From ZC4RG17 sp036259475 (lineage in GTDB: Bacteria; Actinomycetota; Acidimicrobiia; Spongiisociales; ZC4RG35): a DNA stretch of 64,000 nucleotides. The position numbers were made by a program, and so were the translations under genes. The stretch covers positions 15,486 through 79,485 of the forward strand of contig DATABS010000059.1 in the NCBI GenBank assembly GCA_036259475.1, read 5' to 3'. Of the stretch, positions 25,223 through 34,749 are shown piece by piece. The first letter of the stretch is position 1. Each line of letters starts with the position of its first letter. The notes under the pieces were generated by a model. That model saw only the letters and a list, made by a program, of their open reading frames with translations. It made no database searches and had not been told where the DNA came from.

Positions 25223-26500
25223 ATGACGACCGAGGGCCACGAGGACCCGGGCGGTCTCTCCCAGGCGGTATTGGCCGCCATCGACGAGGACGAGTTGATC
25301 GGGATGGCCCAGGACCTGATCAACATCCCCAGCCTCACCGGGCACGAGGCGGGGGTGTCCGACTACCTGGCGGAGCGGTTCCGGGGCTTGGGGCTCAAAG
25401 TCACCCAACAGGAGGTGGAAGCCGGCCGCGACAACGTCATTGGCACCTGGACCGGAGGGGACGGTGACGAGAGCCTGCTGTTCCTGGGTCACATGGATCA
25501 CGCCCCGGGTATCGGGGTACCCGAGGCGAAGTGGGTCGACGACGAATGGATCTCGGGTATCGGCGCGTCGAACATGAAGTCCGCCTTCGCCGCCTACTAC
25601 ATGGCCACCAAGATGCTGAAGGAAGCAGGCTTCCAGCCCCGTGGCGACATCCACATCGGCGGAGTGGTAGGAGAGATCGAGGGAGCGCCGATCGGGCACC
25701 ACCAAGGAGCCGACTGCCGCGGTGGCGGCTACGGCGCTCGCTACCTGGCGAGCCACGGCTACATCCCCGACTACATACTCAACGGAGAACCGACCGGGCT
25801 CCGGGTGCAGATCGCCAACGGCGGCTACATCTTCCTGCGTCTGACGACGCGGGGCGTCACCCAGCATGCTTCGTACCGGCAGTTCGGAGTCGACGCCATC
25901 GAGAAGATGGAATCGATCCTGCCTCGCATCCGGGAATGGGAGGCGGAGTACCAGGCGACGTTCAAGCACGATCTGGTGGTGCCCCGGATCAACATCGGGG
26001 CGATCGAGGGTGGGGTCCCCAACAACCCCCAGCTCGTCGCCAACTTCTGCCACGCCTACATGGACGTGATGCTGGTCCCCGGAACGAATGTCCTCGAGGT
26101 AAAGCACGAGATCCAGCGGCTGGTGCGCCGGCTCAACGAGGACGATCCCGAGCTGGGTCTGACGATGGAGATCTACATGACGAGTCGCGGCTACGAAGTC
26201 CCCCACGACTCCCTGGTGGCTACGACCGCCCGCAAGATGCACCGGCTGGTGACGGACCGGGATCCCGACGAGCCGGAGCCGGCCCGCTTCGGCGTATCGA
26301 GCGACAACTGGATCTTCGCCGAGTCCGGAGCCGAGAGCATCACCTACGGGCCGGCGGGACGATCCCGGGTGCTACCAGGGGAGTACGCCGCCTACGACCC
26401 CGACTTCGGCGAGGTGATCAGCGTCAAGGACCTGATCATCTGCGCCAAGGTCTACGCCCTGACGGTCATGGAATTGATGAAGCCGAACGGGGCCAGGTGA
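25223..26500 (+). CDS. M20-family amidohydrolase (ArgE/DapE-like deacylase)
   Basis: 425 residues from ATG 25223, preceded by AGGAGGAGG. The zinc-site blocks are FLGHMDHAPG, VVGEIEGAP and, at the C-terminus, ESGAESITYGPAG; IGASNMKSAFAAYYMA corresponds to the substrate/metal region. The EIE in place of the usual adjacent EE is shared with the second M20 protein at 27369, so it is a branch feature rather than damage. It should hydrolyse an N-acyl or carbamoyl group. First gene of a three-gene operon with a NodB-type deacetylase and a paralogous M20 enzyme. Confidence 0.85.
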   Translation: MTTEGHEDPGGLSQAVLAAIDEDELIGMAQDLINIPSLTGHEAGVSDYLAERFRGLGLKVTQQEVEAGRDNVIGTWTGGDGDESLLFLGHMDHAPGIGVPEAKWVDDEWISGIGASNMKSAFAAYYMATKMLKEAGFQPRGDIHIGGVVGEIEGAPIGHHQGADCRGGGYGARYLASHGYIPDYILNGEPTGLRVQIANGGYIFLRLTTRGVTQHASYRQFGVDAIEKMESILPRIREWEAEYQATFKHDLVVPRINIGAIEGGVPNNPQLVANFCHAYMDVMLVPGTNVLEVKHEIQRLVRRLNEDDPELGLTMEIYMTSRGYEVPHDSLVATTARKMHRLVTDRDPDEPEPARFGVSSDNWIFAESGAESITYGPAGRSRVLPGEYAAYDPDFGEVISVKDLIICAKVYALTVMELMKPNGAR

Positions 26501-26524
26501 GAGTCCCGGGCCGAAAGTAGGCCG

Positions 26525-27379
26525 GTGCCCGGCCGTCCCACCAGGTTCGTGCTCCCCAACGGCAAGCGGATGGCCGTGCTGTTCAACGTCGCCTATGAAG
26601 GGTGGGAGAGCGGCGCCGCCCCCGGGATCGGACCGATGGGCAACCCCCTCCCCGCCGGGGTCTTCGATACCCAGGCCGCCTCCTGGGGGGCGTATGGCTA
26701 CCAGCAGGGCATCTGGCGGCTGATCGACGTGTTCACCCGTTCCCGCGTCCGGGCGACCGTCTTCGCATCGGCCTGTCTGGCTGAGCGCGCTGCCGACACC
26801 TTGCGGGCACTGAGGGACGGTGGACATGAGATCGCCGCCCACGGCTATTCCCAGCACCGGATCCCCGCCCTGTTGGACCCCGACGAAGAAGCCCGGGATG
26901 TCTCCCGCTGCGTCGAGTTGCTGAGCGATGTCACCGGCGAGCAGCCCCACGGATGGCTGTCACCTCGGGGCACGCCCAGCAGTCACACCGCCCGACTCGT
27001 CACCGAGCAGGGGATGGAGTGGTTCGGGGACGTCTACGACACCGACGTGCCGTACGCGTTGGCCACCCCGGCCGGCACCATCGTCGCCCTGCCATTCAAG
27101 ATGGAAGTCAACGACCTGCCCAGCCACATGCGCCACGGCAATCCGCCGCGTACCTTCCTGGAGGTGTTCGACGACACTTTCCAGGCCATGTATGAGAGAG
27201 AAGGAGACGGCTGCTATCTCGACGTGACCGTCCATGCCCATGTCTTCGGCCGGCCCCATGGTGCATGGACGGTGGAAGCGATTGCCCGCCGGCTGGCGGA
27301 GCACCCCGACGTGTGGATCCCCACCCGCCTGGAGCTCGCCCGATGGACCACCCAGAGTGAGGCGGCCGATGACCGGTGA
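26525..27379 (+). CDS. polysaccharide-deacetylase-fold (NodB/PuuE-like) amidohydrolase
   Basis: 284 residues, no signal peptide, so probably cytoplasmic. RVRATVFASACLAER and GHEIAAHGYSQHRIP give the NodB HxxxH metal pair, GWLSPRGTPSSHTARLV the third block. Cytoplasmic members lying between amidohydrolases often act on small cyclic amides (PuuE allantoinase, imidases) rather than on polysaccharides, and the FNVAYEGWE start fits the PuuE branch. GTG 26525, 24 bases after the M20 stop; the next gene overlaps its end by 11 bases. Confidence 0.82.
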   Translation: MPGRPTRFVLPNGKRMAVLFNVAYEGWESGAAPGIGPMGNPLPAGVFDTQAASWGAYGYQQGIWRLIDVFTRSRVRATVFASACLAERAADTLRALRDGGHEIAAHGYSQHRIPALLDPDEEARDVSRCVELLSDVTGEQPHGWLSPRGTPSSHTARLVTEQGMEWFGDVYDTDVPYALATPAGTIVALPFKMEVNDLPSHMRHGNPPRTFLEVFDDTFQAMYEREGDGCYLDVTVHAHVFGRPHGAWTVEAIARRLAEHPDVWIPTRLELARWTTQSEAADDR

Positions 27380-28610
27380 CGTCGAAGCCGCGGGCCAGGA
27401 CATAGAGGCGCTGGTCGCCATGACCTGCGATCTCGTCGACATCCCCAGCGAGACAGGCTCGGAGGCGGCGGTGGCCGAGTACGTGGGCGGACGCTTCGCC
27501 GAGATCGGCCTCGCCGTCGAGTACCAGGAGGTAGAACCGGAGCGCCGCAACGTGCTTGCCCGCTGGAAGGGTGCCGCACCTGGACCCCGACTCATGTTCC
27601 TGGCCCATTTCGACACGTCGACCAGCCCCGGTGAGCGCCTGCCCTCTGGCTTGCGGGCCGAGGCGACGGTCGAAGACGGGTGGATACGGGGCCTGGGGGT
27701 GTCGAACATGAAGTCCGCCTTCGCTGCCTTCCATTCGGCGATCCAGCTGCTGCAGCGTTCCGGTGGCCTCGACCGCGGCGAGATACTTGTGGCGGGGGTC
27801 GTGGGTGAAATTGAGCGGGCCCCAGTCGACGAGTGGCAGGGGAAGCGCTTTCGCGGCGGCGGAATCGGCGCCCGGGTGATGCTCAACCGCGGGGTCACGG
27901 CGGATTGGTGCATCAACGGTGAGCCCACCGGCCTGCGCCTGCAGACGGGCAACGCCGGGTATGTCTTCGCCCGGATCTCGGTCCACGGGTCGCCCCAGCA
28001 CACCTTCTCGAAGAGTCTGGCGATCGATCCGATCGAGAAGGCGACCCGCATCCGTTCACGCCTCTTGGAGTTCGAGGAAACCTATATCGGTCGCCATCCC
28101 GATCCGGTCATGAAGCCGCTCCTCAACGTCGGGGCGATCTTCGGAGGCGATCCTTTCAAGCCGTCGCTCACTGCCCGAACGTGCAACCTGTACGTGCACA
28201 TCAACACGATCCCCGGCCAGCAGATCGGCGAGGTGCGGGCCGAGTTCGAGGAGTTCCTGGCCGAGCAACGGGCAACAGATCCCGACCTCGACGTGGAGCT
28301 GGACTTCTACCTGGCCTCGAATGGGCACTACCTGGAGCCGGACCATCCCCTGCCCCAGGCCGTCGCCCGGGCCCACGAGTCGGTCTTCGGCGCAGAAGTG
28401 GGCCGTCCCAACCCGGAGCGCTACTCCGTCTCCTCCGACAACTCGCCCCTGGCCGAGTTCGGGATTCCGGGCATCACCTACGGAGCCGGAGGGATCAACC
28501 TGTCCGGCGACTACTCGATGTACGAGCCGGGGCTGGGCGAGGTGGTCAGCATCGAGAACCTGGCGGGCGCCGCCCGGGTCTACGCTGCCGCCGCCCGCAA
28601 CCTGATCTGA
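27369..28610 (+). CDS. M20-family amidohydrolase (ArgE/DapE-like deacylase), paralogue
   Basis: 413 residues from ATG 27369 inside the end of the deacetylase gene. It shares with the protein at 25223 the blocks GVSNMKSAFAAFHSA, VAGVVGEIERAP and WCINGEPTGLRLQ, and has LAHFDTSTSPG for the first zinc motif and FGIPGITYGAGG near the C-terminus. The two M20 enzymes are tandem paralogues flanking a NodB-type enzyme, suggesting successive hydrolysis of two amide bonds of one substrate. Convergent with the large-subunit gene ending at 28614, only three bases away. Confidence 0.85.
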   Translation: MTGDVEAAGQDIEALVAMTCDLVDIPSETGSEAAVAEYVGGRFAEIGLAVEYQEVEPERRNVLARWKGAAPGPRLMFLAHFDTSTSPGERLPSGLRAEATVEDGWIRGLGVSNMKSAFAAFHSAIQLLQRSGGLDRGEILVAGVVGEIERAPVDEWQGKRFRGGGIGARVMLNRGVTADWCINGEPTGLRLQTGNAGYVFARISVHGSPQHTFSKSLAIDPIEKATRIRSRLLEFEETYIGRHPDPVMKPLLNVGAIFGGDPFKPSLTARTCNLYVHINTIPGQQIGEVRAEFEEFLAEQRATDPDLDVELDFYLASNGHYLEPDHPLPQAVARAHESVFGAEVGRPNPERYSVSSDNSPLAEFGIPGITYGAGGINLSGDYSMYEPGLGEVVSIENLAGAARVYAAAARNLI

Positions 28611-28613
28611 CGC

Positions 28614-30977
28614 TCAACTGCCCGCGAGGCGGGCTGTGTCGATCAGCTGTTTGACCCGGGCGGGGGTGAGGGGAAACGTGTCCACTTCCAGGTCGAGTGG
28701 TTTCATGGCGTCGGCGATTGCGTTGGCCAGCGCGGCCGGGGCCGATGTCGTCCCGCCTTCTCCTACGCCTTTGACGCCTAGCGGGTTGAGGGGAGTGGGG
28801 TGGTTGTCGTGGATCACCTCGATCAGTGGAACGTCGGCGGAGGTGGGCAGCAGGTAGTCCATGAAGGTGGGGTTGAGGAGCTGGCCGGCTTCGTCGTAGA
28901 CCGCTTCCTCGAACAGGCCGTTGCCGATTCCGTGGGCCACTCCGCCGTGCTGCTGGCCGTCGACGACGGCGGGGTTCAGCTCGCGTCCGCAGTCGTCTAC
29001 CACCACATAGCGGAGGATGGTCACGAGACCGGTGTCGGGGTCCACCTCGACGATGGCGACATGAGTGGAGGAGGCGAACGTCACGGCCGGTGGTCGGTAA
29101 TAGGCCGACGCTTCCAGCCCGGCGCCGATCCCGTCCGGCATTCCGGGTCCGGGGGAGGCCGCCTGGGCGACGTCGGCGAGGGCGAGACTAACCGACGGCA
29201 CGCCGCGGGGAGAGACGACGCCGTCTCGCAGCTCCAGATCCGCCGGGTCCGCCTCCAGCATCTGCCCGGCGACGGCTAATACCTTGTCGCGCAACGTCTC
29301 GGCGCCCATCGTCACCGCCATGCTGGCCGTGACCCCGCTGCGGCTGGCGTTGGTCCCGCCGCCGTACGCCACCTGCTGGGTGTCGCCGTGGTGGACGGTG
29401 ATCCGATCGACCGGCACGCCGAGGGCATCGGAGCAGACCTGGGCGAGGACCGTCTCGTGACTCTGTCCATGGGAGTTCGACCCCGATGCGACGACGACGT
29501 GGCCGCTCTCGTCGATCCGGACCTTGGCCCCCTCGAACGGTCCGATGCCCGAACCCTCGACATGGCAGGCAACGCCGAGGCCGACGTGACGGCCCGCCTC
29601 CCGTTGCTCGACCTGCCATGCCCGGAACGTCTCGTAGTCCACGGCTGCCAGCGCTCGCTCCAATTGCTCGGGGAAGTCTCCCGAGTCGTAGACCATCTGG
29701 TTGCCGTCCCGGTACAGCATTCCCATGTCGTAGGGCATCAGCTCGGCCGGGATCAGGTTGAGACGCCGGATCTCGACCGGGTCCCGTCCGAGCCTCTGCG
29801 CCACCATCTCGATGACCCGCTCCATCACGAAGGTCGCTTCGGGGCGTCCGGCGCCGCGCACCGGCGTATTCGGAAGCTTGTTCGTCAGCACGCACAACCC
29901 CTCGACGTCCATGTGGTCGATCCGGTACTGGCTGCGCAGGTTCGACGCCACGTTGTACGAGATCGTCACCGCGTAGGGGTTGTACGCCCCGCAGTCCATC
30001 AGGAAGCGGTCGTGGATCGCCTGGATCCTGCCGTCGTCGTCGTAGCCCACCTCGACGTCGTGGATCTGGTCGCGGGCGTGGCGAGCGTTGGCCAGGTTCT
30101 CGCGCCGGTCCTCGATCCAGCGCACCGGCCGCCGCAGGTGCAACGCTAAGTAGGCGACCAGGATGTCCTCGCTGTAGAGACCGGAGCCGAAGCTCCCTCC
30201 CATGGCCGGGGCGATGACCCTGACGTTCCCATGCGGCAGCCCCACCATCTCGGCGATGTAGTCGCGCAGCCAGTGGGACCTCTGGGTCGTGGCCCAGACC
30301 GTCAACTCGTTCCGCGGCTCGTCGAAACGGGCCGCGACGCCTCGGGTCTCGATGGGAGATCCCACGGATCGACCCATCCTCAGCCGTCGATGCAGACGAT
30401 GAGGGGCCCGGGCGAGGGCGTCATCGGGGTCGCCCACCACGATGCGGAACCGGGAGTGGAGGTTGTCGCCGAGCTCGGGATGGAGAACCGGCGCGTCGGC
30501 GGCGAGAGCCGCCTCCGGATCCGTCACCACCGGCATGGGGTCATAGGAGACGGCGATCAGCTCGGCGGCGTCCTCTGCCTGGTACCGGTTCTCGGCCACC
30601 ACCACCGCCACCGGCTCCCCGACCCGGCGGACGATGGAGGCCGGGATGACCTCGGCCCGGTGGCTCTTGACGACCAAGCCGACCGCCTCCGCCACATGTG
30701 GCGGCGTGGTGATGGCATGGCGGGTGAAAGGCGCCACCTTTCCGTCGAGGTCGGCGCCGGAGAACACGGCCACCACTCCCGGCGCCGCCTTTGCGTTCGT
30801 GGTGTCGATCTCGACGATGCGGGCGTGGGCCTCGGTGGAGCGGACCAGGCACGCCTCCAGCATCCCGTCCAGAGTCAGGTCGGCGATGAAGGGGGTTCTG
30901 CCGGTCAGGAGACCGAAGTCCTCCCGTCGGGGAACCGATTGGCCGATTGTCTCCACGCCTCGACTGTCAACCGCCAT
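28614..30977 (-). CDS. molybdopterin-binding large subunit, CODH form II/aerobic-type family (second copy)
   Basis: 787 residues. SVPRREDFGLLTGRTPFIADL opens the protein, GGSFGSGLYSED is in the pterin region, PVRGAGRPEATFVMERV is the active-site loop, and GVKGVGEGGTTSAPAAL carries the catalytic Glu. The loop resembles form II CODH (AYRGAGR) and related hydroxylases, not true CODH. SHGQSHETVLAQ replaces the common GQGHET, a change shared with the neighbour at 30967. It overlaps that gene by 11 bases and is about the same length, so it is a tandem duplicate. It lacks its own FAD and Fe-S genes and must share those at 33315-34666, or act as a partner chain. Confidence 0.88.
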   Translation of the reverse strand: MAVDSRGVETIGQSVPRREDFGLLTGRTPFIADLTLDGMLEACLVRSTEAHARIVEIDTTNAKAAPGVVAVFSGADLDGKVAPFTRHAITTPPHVAEAVGLVVKSHRAEVIPASIVRRVGEPVAVVVAENRYQAEDAAELIAVSYDPMPVVTDPEAALAADAPVLHPELGDNLHSRFRIVVGDPDDALARAPHRLHRRLRMGRSVGSPIETRGVAARFDEPRNELTVWATTQRSHWLRDYIAEMVGLPHGNVRVIAPAMGGSFGSGLYSEDILVAYLALHLRRPVRWIEDRRENLANARHARDQIHDVEVGYDDDGRIQAIHDRFLMDCGAYNPYAVTISYNVASNLRSQYRIDHMDVEGLCVLTNKLPNTPVRGAGRPEATFVMERVIEMVAQRLGRDPVEIRRLNLIPAELMPYDMGMLYRDGNQMVYDSGDFPEQLERALAAVDYETFRAWQVEQREAGRHVGLGVACHVEGSGIGPFEGAKVRIDESGHVVVASGSNSHGQSHETVLAQVCSDALGVPVDRITVHHGDTQQVAYGGGTNASRSGVTASMAVTMGAETLRDKVLAVAGQMLEADPADLELRDGVVSPRGVPSVSLALADVAQAASPGPGMPDGIGAGLEASAYYRPPAVTFASSTHVAIVEVDPDTGLVTILRYVVVDDCGRELNPAVVDGQQHGGVAHGIGNGLFEEAVYDEAGQLLNPTFMDYLLPTSADVPLIEVIHDNHPTPLNPLGVKGVGEGGTTSAPAALANAIADAMKPLDLEVDTFPLTPARVKQLIDTARLAGS
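28620..28634. terminator. short GC hairpin between convergent genes
   Basis: GCCCGC (28620-28625) and GCGGGC (28629-28634) pair perfectly around a 3-nt loop, within the last codons of the minus-strand gene and directly after the M20 stop. It has no T run and a short stem, so it may only weakly terminate transcription. Confidence 0.3.
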
Positions 30978-33318
30978 TGGATCTGGCGGTCTCGATGGCG
31001 CGCCAGACCCTCGCCGGAGTCATCGGCATCTGAGTGATCTCCACTTCGAGCGGGCGGAGGGCGTCGATGATGGCGTTGGCGATGGCGGCGGGAGGGGAAA
31101 CCGCGGCTCCTTCTCCCGCCCCCTTGATGCCGAGCGGGTTCAGTGGGGAGAGATGTGACTCGTGTTCGACGGTGACCGGAGGGACATCGGAGGCGGTCGG
31201 AATGAGATAGTCCATGAAGCTCGGATTCAGATGCTGGCCGCTCTCGTCGTAGACGACCTCTTCCAGCAGGGCGTTTCCGATGCCGTGAGCGACGCCGCCG
31301 TGCTGTTGGCCGTCGACCACCGTCGGGTTGAGGATCTGACCGCAGTCGTCCACCACGAAGTACTCCAGGACCGACACCGTTCCCACCTCCGGGTCGACCT
31401 CGACGATCGCCACGTGAGTGCCGGACGAATAGGTGACGGTAGGCGGGACGTAGTAGTCGGTCTCCTCCAGTCCCGGCTCCATCCCCTCCGGGAGGCGGCT
31501 GCCGGGTCCGGGGGATGCCACCTCGGCGATCTCGGCGAACGAAAGCGAGGTTCCCGGCGCGCCTTTCACCGTCACCCGACCATCTTCGATCGTGAGATCC
31601 TGCTGACTCACTTCGAGCAGCTCGGAGGCGATGGCCAGGATCTTCTGGCGAACCTTGGTAGCGGCTCCGTGGACAGCCGACCCGGCCGTCACCGCCGACC
31701 GGCTGGCGAACGTCCCTCCCCCGTGGGGGATCAGCGCCGTGTCGCCCGCCCGCACCGTGATGTGGTCGGGTGAGATACCAAGAGCGTCGGCCGCCACCTG
31801 GGAGAGGACCGTCTCGTGACTCTGGCCGTGAGGGTTGCTTCCCGAGTGGACGATCACATGACCGCTCTGATCTATCCGGACGGTGGCCCCTTCATGGGGG
31901 CCGAAGCCCGACCCTTCCACGTGCGATGAGATGCCGATCCCCACGAATCGGCCCTCTGCCCGGGCCTGGTCCTGGCGCTGCCGGAACCCGGCGTAGTCCG
32001 CCAGGGCCAGAGCCTTGTCGAACTGGGAAGGGAAGTCCCCCGAGTCGTAGACGATCCGGCCCCCGTCCCGATAGAGCATCCCCATGTCATACGGCATCAG
32101 CTCTCCCGGGATGAGGTTCTTGCGCCGAACCTCCGCCGGGTCGAGCTTCAAGAAGCCCGCCACCATGTCGACGATCCGGTCGATCACGAACGTTGCGGAG
32201 GTTCTGCCCGCTCCGCGGACCGGCGTGTTGTCACGCTTGTTCGTGAGAACGCAGATGCCCTCGACATCGAAGTTGTCGATCTTGAACTCGTTCCGCAGAT
32301 GGGCGGCGGTGTTGTAGGAGAGAGTGATGACGAAGGGGTTGTAGGCGCCGGCGTCGACCAGGAAACGATCCTTCAGACCGATGATCGTCCCGTCGGCGTT
32401 GAACGCTACGTCGACGTCGTGGTACTGGTCGCGCGTGTGTCGGGCGTTCCCTAGATTCTCACGGCGGTCTTCGATCCATCGGATCGGGCGTCCGAGCTGT
32501 CGGGCGAGGAACGGGATGAAGATCTCCTCGTTGTAGATGCCTCCCCCGAAGCTGCCTCCCATGTCGGGCGAGATGATCCGGATGTGCTCCTCGGGCATGC
32601 CCAGCATCTCGGACAGATAGCTGCGCAGCAGATGCGGCTTCTGCTGGGTCGCCCACATGACGATTTGGTTGGTAGCACGGTCGAACTCGGCCAGGACACC
32701 CCGCGTCTCCATCGGCGAGCCGATCGAGCGGCCGACGGTGAATTGGGCGGAGAGGGCGTGCTCGGCGTCGCCAAACGCCCCCTCGATGTCTCCGGCCCCG
32801 GTATGGAAGGAGCAATGGATGTTGCCCGGGACGTCGGGATGGAGTTGGGGAGCACCCTCCCGAAGAGCCGATTGGGGATCGGTGAGCGCTTCCAGCGGCT
32901 CGTATTCGACCTCGATCAGCTCCAGGGCGTCCTCGGCGACGTAACGGTTGCGGGCGATGGCGACCGCGACCGGCTCTCCTACGCGGAAGACCTTCTGTTC
33001 GGCCAGTAGCTGGGCGCGATAAGGACGGACCACCAGGTTGGTCTCCCGGGCGACGTGGTCCGGGATCGTCTTGTAGAACGGCCGCGTGATCGGACCGACC
33101 TTGCCCGCCAGATCCTCGGCGGTGATGATCGCCACCACGCCGTCGAGAGCCCGCGCCTTCGTCGTGTCGAGGTGGACGATCTCGCCATGGGCGATGGGGC
33201 TGCGCAGGATGGCGGCCTCCACCATTCGAGGGAGTCGGATGTCGGCCACGTATTGCCCCCGGCCGGTGAGGAGGTGATTGTCTTCCTTGCGAGCGATCCG
33301 CTGCCCGACGTAGGTCAT
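30967..33318 (-). CDS. molybdopterin-binding large subunit, CODH form II/aerobic-type family (first copy)
   Basis: 783 residues from ATG 33318, which overlaps the Fe-S subunit stop by four bases. Key blocks are RKEDNHLLTGRGQYVADI, MGGSFGGGIYNEE, PVRGAGRTSATFVIDRIVD and GIKGAGEGAAVSPPAA with the catalytic Glu. Similar throughout to the next gene (28614-30977). The presumed role is hydroxylation of an aldehyde or heteroaromatic substrate with electrons passed to the 2Fe-2S and FAD subunits encoded upstream. Confidence 0.9.
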   Translation of the reverse strand: MTYVGQRIARKEDNHLLTGRGQYVADIRLPRMVEAAILRSPIAHGEIVHLDTTKARALDGVVAIITAEDLAGKVGPITRPFYKTIPDHVARETNLVVRPYRAQLLAEQKVFRVGEPVAVAIARNRYVAEDALELIEVEYEPLEALTDPQSALREGAPQLHPDVPGNIHCSFHTGAGDIEGAFGDAEHALSAQFTVGRSIGSPMETRGVLAEFDRATNQIVMWATQQKPHLLRSYLSEMLGMPEEHIRIISPDMGGSFGGGIYNEEIFIPFLARQLGRPIRWIEDRRENLGNARHTRDQYHDVDVAFNADGTIIGLKDRFLVDAGAYNPFVITLSYNTAAHLRNEFKIDNFDVEGICVLTNKRDNTPVRGAGRTSATFVIDRIVDMVAGFLKLDPAEVRRKNLIPGELMPYDMGMLYRDGGRIVYDSGDFPSQFDKALALADYAGFRQRQDQARAEGRFVGIGISSHVEGSGFGPHEGATVRIDQSGHVIVHSGSNPHGQSHETVLSQVAADALGISPDHITVRAGDTALIPHGGGTFASRSAVTAGSAVHGAATKVRQKILAIASELLEVSQQDLTIEDGRVTVKGAPGTSLSFAEIAEVASPGPGSRLPEGMEPGLEETDYYVPPTVTYSSGTHVAIVEVDPEVGTVSVLEYFVVDDCGQILNPTVVDGQQHGGVAHGIGNALLEEVVYDESGQHLNPSFMDYLIPTASDVPPVTVEHESHLSPLNPLGIKGAGEGAAVSPPAAIANAIIDALRPLEVEITQMPMTPARVWRAIETARSNGG

Positions 33319-33791
33319 GCCTGCCTCTCCGCCAGCTCCTTGACCGCCAGCACGATGTTGTGATAGCCGGTGCACCGACACAGGTTGCCGGAGATCCTCT
33401 CCCTGATCTCCTTCTCCTCTGTCGAGGGGCCTTCCTCCAGATACTCGACGACGTTCATCAGGAATCCCGGAGTGCAGAAGCCGCACTGGAGGGCGTGATG
33501 CCGGGAAAACGCCTCCTGTACGGGATGAAGCGTCCCGTCGGCTGACTCCAACCCTTCCACCGTCGTCAACTTCTGGCCATCGGCTTGGACGGCCAGCATG
33601 AGACACGACCGCGCAGTATGCCCGTTGACCAGGATCGTGCAGGCGCCGCACACGCCGTGCTCGCACCCGAGATGAGTTCCGGTCAGCCCGACCTCGTCGC
33701 GCAGGAAGTCGGCCAGGGTCATGCGGGGCTCCACCGAGCCGCTCACCGCTTCGCCGTTGACCTCGAAGCTCACATCGATCTTGCTGGTCAT
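33315..33791 (-). CDS. 2Fe-2S small subunit of the second molybdenum hydroxylase
   Basis: 158 residues. Ligands are Cys43, Cys48, Cys51 and Cys63 (LGCEHGVCGACTILV...RSC) for the ferredoxin-like cluster, then CGFC and CRCTGY for the second. Start and stop both overlap neighbours by four bases, so M, S and L subunits are translationally coupled. Confidence 0.92.
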   Translation of the reverse strand: MTSKIDVSFEVNGEAVSGSVEPRMTLADFLRDEVGLTGTHLGCEHGVCGACTILVNGHTARSCLMLAVQADGQKLTTVEGLESADGTLHPVQEAFSRHHALQCGFCTPGFLMNVVEYLEEGPSTEEKEIRERISGNLCRCTGYHNIVLAVKELAERQA

Positions 33792-34666
33792 GCGCTTTCT
33801 CCCCTCGCCCGGGCGGCGGCCGTCTGCAGCGCCCGGCGGGTCACCACCTTGGCCAAGTGCCGCTTGTAGTCAGCTGGCCCGTGCACGTCGTCCAGCGGGT
33901 CGATCACCGAGTCGATGTTCTGGGCGGCGTTGGTTGTGAGTTGCTCGGTGGCTTCCTGTCCGACGAGCATTTGCTCCGCCTCCCCGGCGCGGACGGCGGT
34001 GAGACCGGCGGACATCACGGCGATCCGCGCGTCGGTCACGAGGCCGTCCTGAATGTCGATGACCGCACCGGCGCCGGCCATGGCGAAGTCTCCGTGGCGG
34101 CGGGACACTTCTACGAAAGCGGTTCCCGCCTCAGGCCGTGGCAGCCGGAACTGCATCTCGACCAACAGTTCGTCGGTTGCCAGGGCGGTCGTCATGTAGC
34201 TGACGAACATATCGCGGGCCGGCAGCGTCCGTTCGCCCGCATGGCTGCGCACGCGCAAGTCCGCATCGAACAAGAGTGCCAGGGCGGGCCACTCGGCGGC
34301 GGGGTCGGCATGGGCGATGCTGCCTCCCACCGTTCCCCGGTTACGGATCGCCACATGACCGATCTGGGAAACGGCCTCACCTATCGCCGGACATCGTGGT
34401 CCGATGTCGCGGTGGAGCTCGATACTGCGGTGGGTCGCCAGTGCTCCGATGGTCAGGGTGCCGCTCCCGTTCAGGTGGATTCCATCCAGCCCTTGGATCC
34501 GATTGATATCGATCAGGTGGCCCGGCCGCGCCATGCGGAAGGCCAGGAGCGGGATCAGGCTCTGACCTCCGGCCAGGACCTTTCCTTCGTCGCCCACCTC
34601 GTGGAGCGTGGCCAACGCGTCGTCGAGAGTCTCGGGGCGGCTGTAGTCGAAGGGAGGTGGTTTCAT
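33788..34666 (-). CDS. FAD-binding medium subunit of the second molybdenum hydroxylase
   Basis: 292 residues. FDYSRPETLDDALATL opens the PCMH-type FAD domain; VLAGGQSLIPLLAF and GTVGGSIAHADPAAEW are the two FAD phosphate-binding loops. First gene of the four-gene minus-strand operon M-S-L-L. The 83 bases upstream (34667-34749) lead back to the ABC ATPase gene on the same strand and show no clear terminator, so the operon might be read together with the transporter ATPase. Confidence 0.9.
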   Translation of the reverse strand: MKPPPFDYSRPETLDDALATLHEVGDEGKVLAGGQSLIPLLAFRMARPGHLIDINRIQGLDGIHLNGSGTLTIGALATHRSIELHRDIGPRCPAIGEAVSQIGHVAIRNRGTVGGSIAHADPAAEWPALALLFDADLRVRSHAGERTLPARDMFVSYMTTALATDELLVEMQFRLPRPEAGTAFVEVSRRHGDFAMAGAGAVIDIQDGLVTDARIAVMSAGLTAVRAGEAEQMLVGQEATEQLTTNAAQNIDSVIDPLDDVHGPADYKRHLAKVVTRRALQTAAARARGESA

Positions 34667-34749
34667 CGGTCGGTTTTCTTCTCCTCGATGGCTTTGACTT
34701 CAGGAGGCGCCGAGCGTGCGAGATCCGATGCCCCCAGTATCGGCCCTTC

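Noticed and set aside
28614..33318. Form I CO dehydrogenase for the tandem large subunits
   Set aside because: Both carry PVRGAGR, closer to form II and related hydroxylases of unknown substrate.
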